From the NCBI RefSeq assembly GCF_002993025.1, contig NZ_NXGI01000010.1, forward strand, positions 62,001-126,000: a stretch of DNA of 64,000 bases, written 5' to 3'. The notes under the pieces were generated by a model. The model had not been told where the DNA came from. It was given only the letters and a program-made list of their open reading frames with translations, and made no database searches. The stretch comes from Arcobacter cryaerophilus gv. crypticus (GTDB lineage: Bacteria; Campylobacterota; Campylobacteria; Campylobacterales; Arcobacteraceae). How positions within the stretch are numbered: the first letter of the stretch is position 1; every line of letters begins with the position of its first letter. Below are positions 36,587 through 46,359 of the stretch, one piece after another. A program made the position numbers and the translations under genes.

Positions 36587-37429
36587 ATGCAAGAGATAAT
36601 AAAAGCTATAGAACAAGCAAGTATAAAAATAAAACACCTAATAGAAACAGGTGATACTGGAAAATCTCAAAGTGAAAATAGCACAGGAGATACGCAACTT
36701 AAGCTAGATATTCAAAGCGATGAGATTATTGAAGAAATTTTTTCAAAACTTTCAAGTGTAAAAGCAATAGTTAGTGAAGAGCAGAATAGTATAAAAAATA
36801 TAAATGAAAATGGTGAATATTTAATAGCTTATGACCCACTAGATGGTTCATCTTTAGTTGATGTAAATTTAAGTGTTGGTTCAATTTATGGAATATATAA
36901 AAATGAGTTCAATGCAAAAAATATAATAGCTTCTGTTTATGTTGTTTTTGGACCTAGAGTTGAGATGGTAATAACTACGAATGATGTGAAAATGTACAGA
37001 CTTTTAAATGGTGAGTTTAAGTTTATTCAAAATATTAAACTTAATGAAAAAGGAAAACTTAACTCTCCTGGGTCTACTCAAAACTGTTGGGCACCTTTTC
37101 ATAAGAAACTAATCGATGATATTTTTAATGATGGTTATAGACTAAGATACAGCGGTGGAATGGTTCCAGATTTACACCAAATTTTACTAAAAGGTGGTGG
37201 ACTTTTCTCTTATCCAGCAACTACTGATAGACCAAAAGGAAAATTAAGACAACTTTTTGAAGTTTTTCCATTTGCTTTAGCTTTTGAAAAAGCTGGTGGT
37301 GGTGCAATAGATGGAGAAAAAAGAGTTTTAGAAGTTGAAACTTCTCATATTCATGACACAACTGCTTGTTTCTTTGGCTCAAATCTTGAAATAAATAGAG
37401 TTTTGGAAGTTTATAGTAAAAATGTCTAA
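36587..37429 (+). CDS. fbp: fructose-1,6-bisphosphatase class I
   Basis: The 280-aa protein has [23 protein letters not shown] (metal-binding), the C-terminal [13 protein letters not shown] and [10 protein letters not shown]. It hydrolyses fructose 1,6-bisphosphate in gluconeogenesis, in line with pckA nearby. Shorter than E. coli Fbp (332 aa), lacking some allosteric loops. It abuts mobB and overlaps the next small ORF by eight bases. Confidence 0.93.
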   Translation: MQEIIKAIEQASIKIKHLIETGDTGKSQSENSTGDTQLKLDIQSDEIIEEIFSKLSSVKAIVSEEQNSIKNINENGEYLIAYDPLDGSSLVDVNLSVGSIYGIYKNEFNAKNIIASVYVVFGPRVEMVITTNDVKMYRLLNGEFKFIQNIKLNEKGKLNSPGSTQNCWAPFHKKLIDDIFNDGYRLRYSGGMVPDLHQILLKGGGLFSYPATTDRPKGKLRQLFEVFPFALAFEKAGGGAIDGEKRVLEVETSHIHDTTACFFGSNLEINRVLEVYSKNV

Positions 37430-37625
37430 TGAAAATAAAAGTTTAGACCAATGGGAAGAGAAGCTTGAAGATATTTTAAAAGATCTAAACTCTTGCCAAA
37501 ACTCAAAAAATCTAAACTCTTGTAAACCTTGTAGTGAATTTTTTGAGTGTGTTTTAAGAAAAAGATATGTTATAACCGTTTATGAGTCAATGAATAAAGG
37601 CTCAAGCGGTGGATTTGAATTTTAA
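37422..37625 (+). CDS. small cysteine-containing conserved protein (67 aa)
   Basis: The 67-aa soluble protein has an acidic N-terminus and four cysteines ([14 protein letters not shown]), then [22 protein letters not shown]. The last part looks strongly constrained. It sits between fbp and metG as in C. jejuni (Cj0839c, from memory). The cysteines could bind zinc or form disulfides. Function is unknown. It overlaps fbp by eight bases, so it is probably coupled to it. Confidence 0.75.
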   Translation: MSNENKSLDQWEEKLEDILKDLNSCQNSKNLNSCKPCSEFFECVLRKRYVITVYESMNKGSSGGFEF

Positions 37626-37640
37626 GAAAAAAGGTAGAAA

Positions 37641-39608
37641 ATGCAAAACTCTTGTAAAAATGTTTATATAACAACTCCAATTTATTATGTAAATGATGTA
37701 GCACATATAGGTCATGCTTACACAACAATAATAGCTGATATGCTAGCAAGATACTCAAGATTGATTGGTCATAATACATATTTATTAACAGGAACTGATG
37801 AGCATGGACAAAAGATTGCTCAAAGCGCAGAAACTAGAGGAAAAACTCCAAAAGAGTATGCTGATGAAATTTCTGGAAAATTTAAAGCACTTTGGGATGA
37901 TTTTGATATAACTTACGATAAATTCATTAGAACAACAGATGAAGAACATAAAACTGGTGTTCAAAATGCATTTTTAAAGATGTATGAAAATCAAGATATT
38001 TACAAAGGTGAATATGAAGGTTTTTACTGTGTTCCTTGTGAGACTTTTTTTCCTGAAACTCAACTAATTGATGAGCAGTTTTGTCCAGAGTGTGGAAGAG
38101 CTACAATAGTTGTAAAAGAAGAGAGTTACTTTTTTAAGTTATCAAAATATGAAGATAAACTTTTAAAATGGTATGAAGAAAACCCTGATTGTATCTTGCC
38201 AAGAGCTAAGAAAAATGAGATTGTTAACTTTGTAAAAAATGGATTAAAAGATTTATCAATATCTAGAACTTCTTTTGACTGGGGAGTTAAACTACCAGAA
38301 CAGTTAAATGAACCAAAACATGTTATGTATGTTTGGCTTGATGCTCTTTTAAACTATACAACAGCTCTTGGGTATGGAACGACTGAAAAAAATATGGATT
38401 TTTGGCCTGCAAATATTCATTTAGTTGGAAAAGATATTTTAAGATTCCATGCAATTTATTGGCCAGCATTTTTAATAAGTTTAAATTTACCTTTACCAAA
38501 ACATATAGCAGCTCATGGATGGTGGACTAGAGATGGTGAAAAAATGAGTAAATCAAAAGGAAATGTAGTAAATCCAAAAGAGGTAGCAGATGCTTATGGG
38601 CTTGATGCATTTAGATATTTCCTTTTAAGAGAAGTTCCTTTTGGGCAAGATGGAGATTTTTCACAAAAAGCGCTATTAGATAGAATAAACTCTGATTTAG
38701 GAAATGATTTAGGAAATTTACTAAATAGAATTATAGGAATGAGTGGTAAATATTTTGACTTTAATGTAAGCTCAAAAGATGTAGAAAAGTTCCACAAAAA
38801 AGAGCTTGACGAAGTAAACAATATTATATCAACACTAGAAAACTATATTTACAATATGCAAATAAACAGATATCTAGAAGAGATTTGGAAGATTTTAACA
38901 ATTGGAAATAAAGCTATAAATGATTACGAGCCTTGGAATCTAATAAAAGATGGAAAAAACGATGAAGCTATGGCTTTAGTTGCCTTAATTACAAATATTA
39001 TGGCAAAAGTAGCTCTACTTCTTGATAGTGTAATGCCACATAAAATAAAAGATATTGCAACTTGTTTGGGTCTTGAAATATCAACTCAAAATTACAATAA
39101 ATTAATATTAAATAAAGAGCTTTTAAATGATGTAAAAATAACAAAAATAGATACCCTATTTCCAAGAGTTGAGGATATTTTACTAGCTCAACCAGATGTT
39201 TCAGATATTACAGTTTTACAAAAAGATGAAAGCAAATATGAATCAAAAGATGAGCCTGAAGCTCTTGATTTAGGAGATTTAAATATTATAACTATTGATA
39301 AATTCTTTGAAACAACTATTAAAGTTGGAACTATCATAGAAGCTGTTGAAGTTCCAAAATCTTCAAAACTTCTAAAACTTCAAGTTGATTTAGGTGAAAA
39401 TCGTCCAAGACAAGTTGTTGCAGGAATAAAAGAATTTTATAGTGCATCTGAACTTGTTGGAACTCAAGCTTGTGTTGTTGCAAACTTAAAACCTGCAAAA
39501 CTAATGGGTCTTTTAAGTGAAGGAATGCTACTTGCAGCAAAAGATGAGAGTGGTTTAAGCCTAATAAGACCTGAAAAACCTAAAAAAATTGGGACAAAAA
39601 TAAGCTAG
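37641..39608 (+). CDS. metG: methionyl-tRNA synthetase
   Basis: The 655-aa class I enzyme has an HIGH variant (AHIGHAYTT), a zinc knuckle CVPC...CPEC, the KMSKSKGN loop, an anticodon-binding helical domain and a C-terminal EMAP/tRNA-binding domain from about residue 555 (IKVGTIIEAVEVPKSSKLLKLQVD). It charges initiator and elongator tRNA-Met. Start ATG at 37641 after AAAAGG. Confidence 0.97.
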   Translation: MQNSCKNVYITTPIYYVNDVAHIGHAYTTIIADMLARYSRLIGHNTYLLTGTDEHGQKIAQSAETRGKTPKEYADEISGKFKALWDDFDITYDKFIRTTDEEHKTGVQNAFLKMYENQDIYKGEYEGFYCVPCETFFPETQLIDEQFCPECGRATIVVKEESYFFKLSKYEDKLLKWYEENPDCILPRAKKNEIVNFVKNGLKDLSISRTSFDWGVKLPEQLNEPKHVMYVWLDALLNYTTALGYGTTEKNMDFWPANIHLVGKDILRFHAIYWPAFLISLNLPLPKHIAAHGWWTRDGEKMSKSKGNVVNPKEVADAYGLDAFRYFLLREVPFGQDGDFSQKALLDRINSDLGNDLGNLLNRIIGMSGKYFDFNVSSKDVEKFHKKELDEVNNIISTLENYIYNMQINRYLEEIWKILTIGNKAINDYEPWNLIKDGKNDEAMALVALITNIMAKVALLLDSVMPHKIKDIATCLGLEISTQNYNKLILNKELLNDVKITKIDTLFPRVEDILLAQPDVSDITVLQKDESKYESKDEPEALDLGDLNIITIDKFFETTIKVGTIIEAVEVPKSSKLLKLQVDLGENRPRQVVAGIKEFYSASELVGTQACVVANLKPAKLMGLLSEGMLLAAKDESGLSLIRPEKPKKIGTKIS

Positions 39609-40606
39609 TGAAAATCTCTTCAATAGTTGATATAGTTGATGGAGAACTTCTAAACTCTCCATCTATCTCTTTTATAAACAATATAAGTAGTGATGCAAAA
39701 AAAGTAAAAACTTCTGATATGTTTATTGCAAAAAATATTGAGGATTTACAAATAGCTATAGCAAATGGAGCTTATGCAGTTATTTTTGAAAAAGATTTTG
39801 AAGTTATTGATAATGAAGTTGCTTTTATAAAAGTAAAAAATCTAGAATTAGCTTTAGTAAAAATAGTTAGATATAAGCTATCTATTTTGCAAATTGAATC
39901 TTCTTTTTGCAATGATGAAACTTTTGATATGTTGAAGTTATATCAAAACAATCACACAAAACCTATTTTTTTAATCTCAAAAAATATAGAAAAAATCTTT
40001 AAATTCATTGATGATATTAAAGATGGTGATATTTTAATATCAAAAGATAAAAATATTTTAGAGAGTATCTATCCAAATAGTAAAAAGTTTGAAAAAAATA
40101 TAGATGAAAAAAATATAAAAAATTTAATAAAACACTCTTTATTTGAACTTAGTTTTTCATACAAAGATATATATTTTTCAAAATTAAGATTATCAAAAAT
40201 ATATTTAAGTAGTTTTTTGAATATTTATGATTTTTTTAAAGGAAATATTGATATTTCAAAATTAAAACTATACTCAAACTTTAAATCAATATTTATAGAT
40301 AAAAATTTTGAACCAATAGAGAGTGGGAAAAGTGATAGTTTTATAATTTGTCAAACAAATAAAAATTTAATTCCTATAGAAATTGAATATTTAAAAAATG
40401 AATTTAAATATGCAAAAACTATATTTATTTCAAAATATAAAATATCTTTTTTAGATGAAAAAGAACAAATAATTATAAAAAATATAGAAGATTTAAAAAT
40501 TATTTTAAAAAATTCAAATTTTAACTGTGTTTATTTAATAGGTTTTACAAATCAAGAGAGTTTTGAATTTCTACAAAACTCTCAAAAATTTCAAACTCTA
40601 TTTTAA
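39608..40606 (+). CDS. protein with Mur-ligase-like N-terminal domain, no ATPase motif
   Basis: This 332-aa protein is unassigned. Residues about 1-95 (ISSDAKKVKTSDMFIA, then AIANGAYAVIFE and VKNLELALVKIVRYKL) resemble the N-terminal UDP-binding domain of MurE/MurF. The GTNGKT P-loop expected after it is absent, and the rest is low in recognisable motifs. Gene position next to metG matches a C. jejuni hypothetical (Cj0837c, from memory). It starts with GTG, sharing one base with the metG stop. It may bind a cell-wall precursor without ligating. That is inference only. Confidence 0.6.
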   Translation: MKISSIVDIVDGELLNSPSISFINNISSDAKKVKTSDMFIAKNIEDLQIAIANGAYAVIFEKDFEVIDNEVAFIKVKNLELALVKIVRYKLSILQIESSFCNDETFDMLKLYQNNHTKPIFLISKNIEKIFKFIDDIKDGDILISKDKNILESIYPNSKKFEKNIDEKNIKNLIKHSLFELSFSYKDIYFSKLRLSKIYLSSFLNIYDFFKGNIDISKLKLYSNFKSIFIDKNFEPIESGKSDSFIICQTNKNLIPIEIEYLKNEFKYAKTIFISKYKISFLDEKEQIIIKNIEDLKIILKNSNFNCVYLIGFTNQESFEFLQNSQKFQTLF

Positions 40607-41259
40607 TATATTTTTCCAAATGAGCTAATAACTTTTCCTAAAATATTTAGTTCATCTTTTTTTAAAACCTGAACAGGATAATCTTTATTATCAGAAATAA
40701 TATCTAAAAATCCATCTACTCTTTTTTGTACTCTTTTTACAAAAAGCCCGTGATTTGTTGTAAATGCATATATTCCATCTCTATTTATATCATTTTTAGT
40801 TTTATCAACAAAAATTATATTGTTTGAGTTTAGTGTAGGTTCCATTGAATCACCAACAACATTTATAGCATCTATATTTTTAAGATTTTCTTTTCCACCT
40901 AACATATTTAAGAAACAATCAGGAAGCTCCAAACTTTCACAATAATCTTCACTATCATAAGCACCTCCCCCCGCACTTACGTTTACAGTTGGATAATATT
41001 TTATCCAGTATCTATCCGTACTATCTATTAAAGAGTTTGGATTTTGATTATACAAAAGCCAATTTATCGAAATTTTTCTCTTTGCACAAAAATTTAAAAT
41101 ATTTGTATATGGAATTTTTCCTCTATTCTTCATTGTTGCAAAATTTGCTTGAGTTAAATCCAAAGCTTCTGCTAATTCTTTATCAAATACTTTTTTCGTC
41201 TCACCATCAGTTTTTAAAATATTTTTTAACTTAGTAAGAATATCATCAACTATAAACAT
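40603..41259 (-). CDS. S24/LexA-type repressor with HTH and self-cleaving protease domain
   Basis: The 218-aa protein has an N-terminal CI-type helix-turn-helix (residues about 25-70) and a C-terminal S24 peptidase domain with Ser138 in GDSMEPT and Lys175 in LFVKRV. A possible Ala96-Gly97 cleavage site lies in VSAGGGA. Such regulators cleave themselves on RecA activation or another signal, releasing operators. Campylobacterota lack canonical LexA, so this could be a stress regulator or a phage-derived repressor kept alone. The ORFs nearby are not phage genes. It overlaps the upstream gene's 3' end by four bases. Confidence 0.83.
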   Translation of the reverse strand: MFIVDDILTKLKNILKTDGETKKVFDKELAEALDLTQANFATMKNRGKIPYTNILNFCAKRKISINWLLYNQNPNSLIDSTDRYWIKYYPTVNVSAGGGAYDSEDYCESLELPDCFLNMLGGKENLKNIDAINVVGDSMEPTLNSNNIIFVDKTKNDINRDGIYAFTTNHGLFVKRVQKRVDGFLDIISDNKDYPVQVLKKDELNILGKVISSFGKIY

Positions 41260-41301
41260 TTTAATCCTTCTTTTGAATTATTTTTGAAATTATATTACAT
41301 T

Positions 41302-41365
41302 TTGAAATATTTTTCAACTATTTTTTTGCTTTTTTTGATATTTCTTTATAAAAATTAAGAAATAT
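41302..41365. promoter_or_regulatory. two inverted repeats in the repressor-pckA divergent region
   Basis: TTGAAA-TATT-TTTCAA (41302-41317) and ATATTTCTT-N10-AAGAAATAT (41338-41365) are perfect inverted repeats in the gap between the S24 repressor gene and pckA. Another TTGAAA lies at 41284-41289. They could be operators for the repressor (autoregulation) or for a pckA regulator. Not proven; the region is A/T-rich. Confidence 0.4.
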
Positions 41366-41416
41366 TTATTTTGTTATGAAAATCACTCATCTTTCAGAAA
41401 GTTTTATATTTTTTTG

Positions 41417-41424
41417 GATAAAAT
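41417..41424 (+). promoter_or_regulatory. -10 region of pckA
   Basis: GATAAAAT in the context TTTTTGGATAAAATTTCGC lies 34 bp before the pckA ATG. AGGAAT precedes the ATG. Confidence 0.5.
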
Positions 41425-41457
41425 TTCGCATTAAAAATTAGAATAGGAATTTGAATT

Positions 41458-43035
41458 ATGTCTAATACTAAAGACTCACTAGGTTTAGAAAACGTTGGTA
41501 CGATATTTAGAAATTCGGATGTCGATTTTTTAATCGATTTCGCAGTAAAGAATGAGAAGGCAAAGATATCTTCTGCTGGTGCTTTAATGATTGATACAGG
41601 TATTTTTACAGGTAGAAGTCCAAAAGATAAGTTCTTTGTAAATCAAGACCCATCAAACAAATATATTGCTTGGGGAGATATAAACAGAAAAGTTTCAAAA
41701 GAAGTTTATGTTGATCTACTTGCAAACTCAAAAAAACAACTAAGCAATAAAGATATTTTTGTAACAGATGTTTTCTGTGGTTCTTCGCTAGATTCAAGAA
41801 GAGCAGTAAGATTTATTACTGAAGTTGCTTGGCAAGCTCATTTTATTCAAAATATGTTTATTCTTCCAACTCAAGAAGAGCTTGAAAACTTTAAACCAGA
41901 ATTTACTATCTATAATGCTTGTAAAACTGTTGATATGGCATATGCAAGTCATGGCTTACACTCTGAGGTTTATGTTATATTCAATGTTGAAGATAATGAA
42001 GCAATAATTGGTGGGACTTGGTATGCTGGAGAGATGAAAAAAGGTGTGTTCTCTATGATGAACTACTGGCTTCCGCTTGAGGGAAAACTACCAATGCATT
42101 GTTCAGCAAATATTGGTAAAAATGGCGATACTGCACTATTCTTTGGACTTTCTGGAACTGGAAAAACAACTTTATCAACTGATCCAAATAGAGCATTGAT
42201 TGGTGATGATGAGCACGGTTGGGATGATAATGGAGTATTTAACTTTGAAGGTGGTTGCTATGCAAAAGTAATCAATCTAGACCCAGATAGTGAACCTGAA
42301 ATATTTGGTGCTATAAAAAAAGGTGCTATTTTAGAAAATGTAGTTGCAGATGAAAATGGAGTAGTTGATTACTCTGATAAATCAAAAACAGAAAATACAA
42401 GAGTTTCTTACCCAATAAATCATATAGAAAACCACACGCCATCTATGAGAGGTGGACATCCAACAAATATTATATTCTTATGTGCTGATGCTTTTGGTGT
42501 TTTACCTCCAGTTGCAAAACTTGATAAACAACAAGCAATGTACTACTTCTTAAGTGGATATACAGCCAAAGTAGCAGGAACTGAAAGAGGAATAAACGAG
42601 CCAATGGCAACTTTCTCTTCTTGTTTTGGAGAAGCATTTTTACCACTAAATCCGACTGTTTATGCTGAACTTTTAGGTAAAAAAATAGATGAACACAATG
42701 TAAATGTATTTTTAGTAAATACAGGATGGACAGGTGGTCCTTATGGTGTTGGAAAAAGAATGAGTATTAAAAATACAAGAGCTTGTATAAATGCTATTTT
42801 AGATGGCTCTATAAATGACTCTGAGTTCCAAAATATGACAATATTTAACATACAAATTCCAAAAACACTAAAAGGTGTAGATACTCATGTATTAACTCCT
42901 AGATATACATGGTCTGACCCACTAGAGTATGACAAAGCAAAAAGAAAATTAGCAGAGATGTATATAGAAAACTTTAAAAAATATTTAACACTAGAAAGTG
43001 AATATGATTTTACAGCTGCTGGTCCACAGTTATAA
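41458..43035 (+). CDS. pckA: phosphoenolpyruvate carboxykinase (ATP)
   Basis: The 525-aa protein has [13 protein letters not shown] (kinase-1a, residues about 228-240), [31 protein letters not shown] and the metal-binding DDEHGW. It converts oxaloacetate to phosphoenolpyruvate, the entry to gluconeogenesis, with fbp upstream in the window. ATP-dependent type by length and motifs. Strong terminator after it. Confidence 0.97.
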   Translation: MSNTKDSLGLENVGTIFRNSDVDFLIDFAVKNEKAKISSAGALMIDTGIFTGRSPKDKFFVNQDPSNKYIAWGDINRKVSKEVYVDLLANSKKQLSNKDIFVTDVFCGSSLDSRRAVRFITEVAWQAHFIQNMFILPTQEELENFKPEFTIYNACKTVDMAYASHGLHSEVYVIFNVEDNEAIIGGTWYAGEMKKGVFSMMNYWLPLEGKLPMHCSANIGKNGDTALFFGLSGTGKTTLSTDPNRALIGDDEHGWDDNGVFNFEGGCYAKVINLDPDSEPEIFGAIKKGAILENVVADENGVVDYSDKSKTENTRVSYPINHIENHTPSMRGGHPTNIIFLCADAFGVLPPVAKLDKQQAMYYFLSGYTAKVAGTERGINEPMATFSSCFGEAFLPLNPTVYAELLGKKIDEHNVNVFLVNTGWTGGPYGVGKRMSIKNTRACINAILDGSINDSEFQNMTIFNIQIPKTLKGVDTHVLTPRYTWSDPLEYDKAKRKLAEMYIENFKKYLTLESEYDFTAAGPQL

Positions 43036-43056
43036 TAGAATTAATTGTAAATAAAC

Positions 43057-43090
43057 AAAAAAGGTAAGGATAAAAATCCTTACCTTTTTT
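43057..43090. terminator. strong terminator after pckA
   Basis: A perfect 15-bp stem (AAAAAAGGTAAGGAT/ATCCTTACCTTTTTT, loop AAAA) is followed by T-rich sequence. Bidirectional in form; it also lies past the 3' end of ribBA. Confidence 0.92.
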
Positions 43091-43141
43091 TATTTACATA
43101 TATTAAAAAAAGAGATATAAACTTCTTTTCATGTATCTTTT

Positions 43142-44173
43142 CTATCCTTCGATTTGTATCTCTTCTAGAATCTCTAAACCAAAACCTTGAAGTCCTATAA
43201 AAGAGTGTTTTCCTCCACTTGTCATTAGCTTAATTTTTTTAATTTTTAAAGAATTTAATATTTGAGCACCTATTCCATAGTTTTTTTCTAGTTCTTGATT
43301 TTTATTTGAATTATTTAAAAATATCAAAACTCCACCTTTACTTTGTAAAAAATTTACAGTTTTTAACATAGAGTTTAGTTTATTATCATTTAGGAATATT
43401 TTAATATCAGGTCTTATTGTATGAAATTTTACATGATTTACATCTTCTTGTTTTCCAAAAAGAATAACTGTATGAATATTTTCAAGATGGTCTTTAAACT
43501 CTTTTTTTATAGCCTCTTTACCAAAGAATTTAATTTCAGTACTAGAAACTTCACTAACTAAAGTTTCATTTGCAAGTCTATATTCAACTAAATCAGATAT
43601 ATAAATCTGTTTTAAATTGTGTTTTGCTGCAAAGATATCTAAATCATCTCTTCTTGCCATTGTTCCATCTTCTTTTAAAATTTCACAAATAACTGCTTCA
43701 CCTTTTAGCCCAGCTAACTTACATAAATCAACACTTCCTTCTGTATGTCCAGTTCTCACTAATACTCCACCATCTTTTGCTATTAATGGAAAAATATGCC
43801 CAGGACGAACTAGTTCAACAGCTTTTGCTATTGGGTTTGCCAATATTTTTATAGTATTATCTCTTTCAATTGCACTAATTCCTGTAGCTGCATTTACATC
43901 ATCAACAGAAACTGTAAAAGCTGTTTCATACGATGATGTATTATTTGAAACCATAGGAAAAAGCTCAAGCCTTTTTGCTGTTTCATTTGAGACACTCACA
44001 CAAACTAAACCTTTAGCATGAGTTACCATAAAGTTTACAAGTTCTGGACTACTTAAAGCTGCTGAATAGACTAAATCTCCTTCATTTTCTCTATCTTCAT
44101 CATCTAGCATTATTACCATATTACCTTTTTTTATCTCTTCTATTGCTTCTTTTACTCTTGTTATTGCATTCAT
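43142..44173 (-). CDS. ribBA: 3,4-dihydroxy-2-butanone 4-phosphate synthase with degenerate RibA domain
   Basis: The 343-aa protein has an N-terminal RibB domain (residues 1-200) with MLDDEDRENEGDLV, the GHIFPLIAKDGGVLVRTGHTEGSVDL loop and MARRDDL. It makes the four-carbon unit of riboflavin. The C-terminal ~140 residues match the RibA fold position but lack the zinc cysteines and GTP-binding motifs of GTP cyclohydrolase II, so RibA activity is unlikely. A separate ribA is expected elsewhere. -10 TATAAT at 44203-44208. Confidence 0.9.
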   Translation of the reverse strand: MNAITRVKEAIEEIKKGNMVIMLDDEDRENEGDLVYSAALSSPELVNFMVTHAKGLVCVSVSNETAKRLELFPMVSNNTSSYETAFTVSVDDVNAATGISAIERDNTIKILANPIAKAVELVRPGHIFPLIAKDGGVLVRTGHTEGSVDLCKLAGLKGEAVICEILKEDGTMARRDDLDIFAAKHNLKQIYISDLVEYRLANETLVSEVSSTEIKFFGKEAIKKEFKDHLENIHTVILFGKQEDVNHVKFHTIRPDIKIFLNDNKLNSMLKTVNFLQSKGGVLIFLNNSNKNQELEKNYGIGAQILNSLKIKKIKLMTSGGKHSFIGLQGFGLEILEEIQIEG

Positions 44174-44202
44174 ATTTTCTCTTTAAATTATATTTTTTTT
44201 GG

Positions 44203-44208
44203 ATTATA
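44203..44208 (-). promoter_or_regulatory. -10 box of ribBA
   Basis: The minus strand reads TTTTTTGATATAATCC, 30 nt before the ATG at 44173. No FMN riboswitch pattern fits in the short leader. Confidence 0.55.
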
Positions 44209-44235
44209 TCAAAAAAGCGCTTGAGTATGTGCTAG

Positions 44236-45222
44236 TTAATCAAATGGCAAAATACTATTTTGCTCTGTATATTTTTTTAGTTTTTGAATTAGATTAATCT
44301 TTGCATCATCAAAATTATTTGATGATGCACCTTTTAACTCAATAGTTTTACTTGATATTTGTATATTGTTTTCATCTTTTATTTTAATATTTAAAATATT
44401 TTCAATAATAAAAAAACCAGATGGTCTAATCTTACTTTGATTTGAACTCAAATCTATCTCATAAACATTTTCACTATCTTTTTTTTCTACAACTTTATAT
44501 GATTTTTTGTTTAAGTTACTTTTTATAATTTCTTTAAAAATTTCTGAATTAGTATCACTTTTTATAAAAAAACTCATCTTTGAAATACTGTTTTTTATCT
44601 CTTCTTCTATTTTTTGAATAGTTTTTATATATCTATTTTCACTATTTTTTTTATTTTGTAAGCTTTCTAAAAGTTCTGCTTTGTTTAAATTTATATAAAA
44701 CTTTTCTAAAAGCTCTTTGTATTTTATATTTTTACTTAAAAGATTATCATTGCTTTTTTTTAGAATTTCATATTCATAATAAAGATTTGATATTTGACTG
44801 TTTAAACTATTTATTAAATCACTTTTTTTTATACTTATTAAATAAAAAATCTCTTTTTGAAAACTATAAAAATCCTCTATTTTATAATCTTTAAAAGTTA
44901 ATTTCTCACTTTTTGTATTTATATTAAAAGCTGTAGTTTTAGTAACATACTCTCTATAATCTCTAAAAGATTTTAAACTTATTTCTTGATTTGATTGTAT
45001 TGTTAGCATTAATCTTGAAGATAAATCATCTAAAGCATTTAAAACAGCTTCTTGTTTTGTATTTGCAACTCCAACTCCATAAAGTATATTTTCATCATTT
45101 AAAGGTGGATTTAAGTACCAAGAAGGGTATTTTAAAGAGTTATTTTGTGAAACTTCTTCTTTATTTATTCCAAAACAAGCTGTAAAAAAAATTGCAAAAA
45201 ATATAGATATTAAATATTTCAT
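44236..45222 (-). CDS. LPP20-family lipoprotein with long coiled-coil part
   Basis: The 328-aa lipoprotein has lipobox FFTAC (Cys16). It is followed by PSWYLNPPLNDENILYGVGVANTKQEAVLNALDDLSSRL, the LPP20 pattern. Residues about 140-215 are rich in K/E/L heptads (coiled-coil), then a C-terminal domain of unknown fold. The LPP20 family includes H. pylori Lpp20 and flagellar FlgP-like proteins. Last gene of the four-lipoprotein operon: its ATG overlaps the stop of the CsgG-like gene by four bases. Predicted outer-membrane inner-leaflet or surface lipoprotein. Confidence 0.75.
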   Translation of the reverse strand: MKYLISIFFAIFFTACFGINKEEVSQNNSLKYPSWYLNPPLNDENILYGVGVANTKQEAVLNALDDLSSRLMLTIQSNQEISLKSFRDYREYVTKTTAFNINTKSEKLTFKDYKIEDFYSFQKEIFYLISIKKSDLINSLNSQISNLYYEYEILKKSNDNLLSKNIKYKELLEKFYINLNKAELLESLQNKKNSENRYIKTIQKIEEEIKNSISKMSFFIKSDTNSEIFKEIIKSNLNKKSYKVVEKKDSENVYEIDLSSNQSKIRPSGFFIIENILNIKIKDENNIQISSKTIELKGASSNNFDDAKINLIQKLKKYTEQNSILPFD

Positions 45223-46226
45223 TTTTCAGCTTCTATTTGATTGTTTAATCTATTTCTCTCTTCAATTCTCTGTTTTATTCTAGTTATAGCTTCTATTACT
45301 GTTTTATTTGGTTTTAGTGTTAATTTATCTGATAAAGCATAAAGTTCTTTTGCATTTTCATACTCTCCTAAACTCTCTTTTATAACACCTAAATTATAAG
45401 AAGCAACATAACATTTATCATGTGTTGAATCCAAAAGTTTACTAAAAATCTCCATACTTCTATCTAACTCTCCAAGTTTCAAATACTCTAAACCATTTTC
45501 CAAAAGAATCTCTTGCTTTTTTGTATATGAAATATCTGGATCATCAAAAAGCTCTAAATAGTAACTTTGTTTTGTAGGGGCGATATATGGCAAAAATTCA
45601 TCTACAATGCTTTTTGCAAAAAAGTCATAAACTACATTTGATTGAGGTAAACCACCACTTTCATCTGAACATTTTTTATAACCTCTATTTTTTGTGTAGT
45701 TATTTGTATAAATAACATCACCTTTTTGTACATCAATCATTGAAATATTTGCTATTAATGAATACTTTGCATTGGTACAAGAGACCCTATATTCTTGTGT
45801 ATATTGACATTTTTTATCAACACATCTATATCTTTTTTCATAATAGTTATCTCTTTGGACATTTGTACTATCAATTTTTCCACTAATTAGTGCTTGAGCA
45901 CCCAAAAGCTCACCTATTTCAACACTATTTATTTTATTTGCAAGTCCTGAATATTGAAATTTTTGTTCATTTAAGATATTTTCTCTATTATTTTTACTAA
46001 TAACTGTAAAATATGATTTATCATCTACTTTTACACTATATAAAGCTGATTCAATTTTTGTAGAAAGTCCTACATTGTCATTTTCAAACTTTAAAACTGC
46101 AATTTTTTTTGTATTTGAAGCTCTATCAATAATAGCTGGTTTTGTACTATTTATAAGTACTTTTGGGCTACATCCAGATATAAAAATAACAACAAATATG
46201 AAAAAAAGTACTAATTTTAATCTCAT
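45219..46226 (-). CDS. CsgG/FlgO-like lipoprotein with C-terminal repeats
   Basis: The 335-aa lipoprotein has lipobox FISGC (Cys19). The middle part (KIAVLKFENDNVGLSTKIESAL, then VISKNNRENILNEQKFQYSGLANK and IGELLGAQALISGKI) follows the CsgG/FlgO pattern of outer-membrane oligomers. Four cysteines in RYRCVDKKCQ...VSC and KKCSDE may form disulfides. A TPR-like helical stretch covers residues about 235-310. It overlaps its neighbours by four bases on each side. Inference: ring-forming or scaffold subunit of an outer-membrane complex built with the LPP20 proteins. Confidence 0.72.
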   Translation of the reverse strand: MRLKLVLFFIFVVIFISGCSPKVLINSTKPAIIDRASNTKKIAVLKFENDNVGLSTKIESALYSVKVDDKSYFTVISKNNRENILNEQKFQYSGLANKINSVEIGELLGAQALISGKIDSTNVQRDNYYEKRYRCVDKKCQYTQEYRVSCTNAKYSLIANISMIDVQKGDVIYTNNYTKNRGYKKCSDESGGLPQSNVVYDFFAKSIVDEFLPYIAPTKQSYYLELFDDPDISYTKKQEILLENGLEYLKLGELDRSMEIFSKLLDSTHDKCYVASYNLGVIKESLGEYENAKELYALSDKLTLKPNKTVIEAITRIKQRIEERNRLNNQIEAEK

Positions 46227-46351
46227 AATCCTCGTAAAGCCTCTTTTGCATTTTGCTGTTGTGTTTTTGTATCTATCAAAGTATTATCTTTTGAAGAACA
46301 AGCACTAAAAAATATTGATAAAAAAATCAAAAAAATAGATAAAGATTTCAT
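46223..46351 (-). CDS. mini-lipoprotein (42 aa)
   Basis: ATG at 46351 after AGGAAAA opens a 42-aa frame: an 18-residue signal with lipobox FFSAC, then a 24-residue polar tail (SSKDNTLIDTKTQQQ then NAKEALRGL). It overlaps the CsgG-like gene start (ATGA) and lies 8 bp after the LPP20-like gene. Too short for routine gene callers, but the signal, lipobox, ribosome-binding site and overlap agree. It may be a small accessory of the same complex. Confidence 0.72.
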   Translation of the reverse strand: MKSLSIFLIFLSIFFSACSSKDNTLIDTKTQQQNAKEALRGL

Positions 46352-46359
46352 AATTTTTC

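Noticed and set aside
40603-41259. Prophage marker (S24 repressor)
   Set aside because: No integrase, capsid, lysis or other phage genes flank it. It is kept as a chromosomal regulator.
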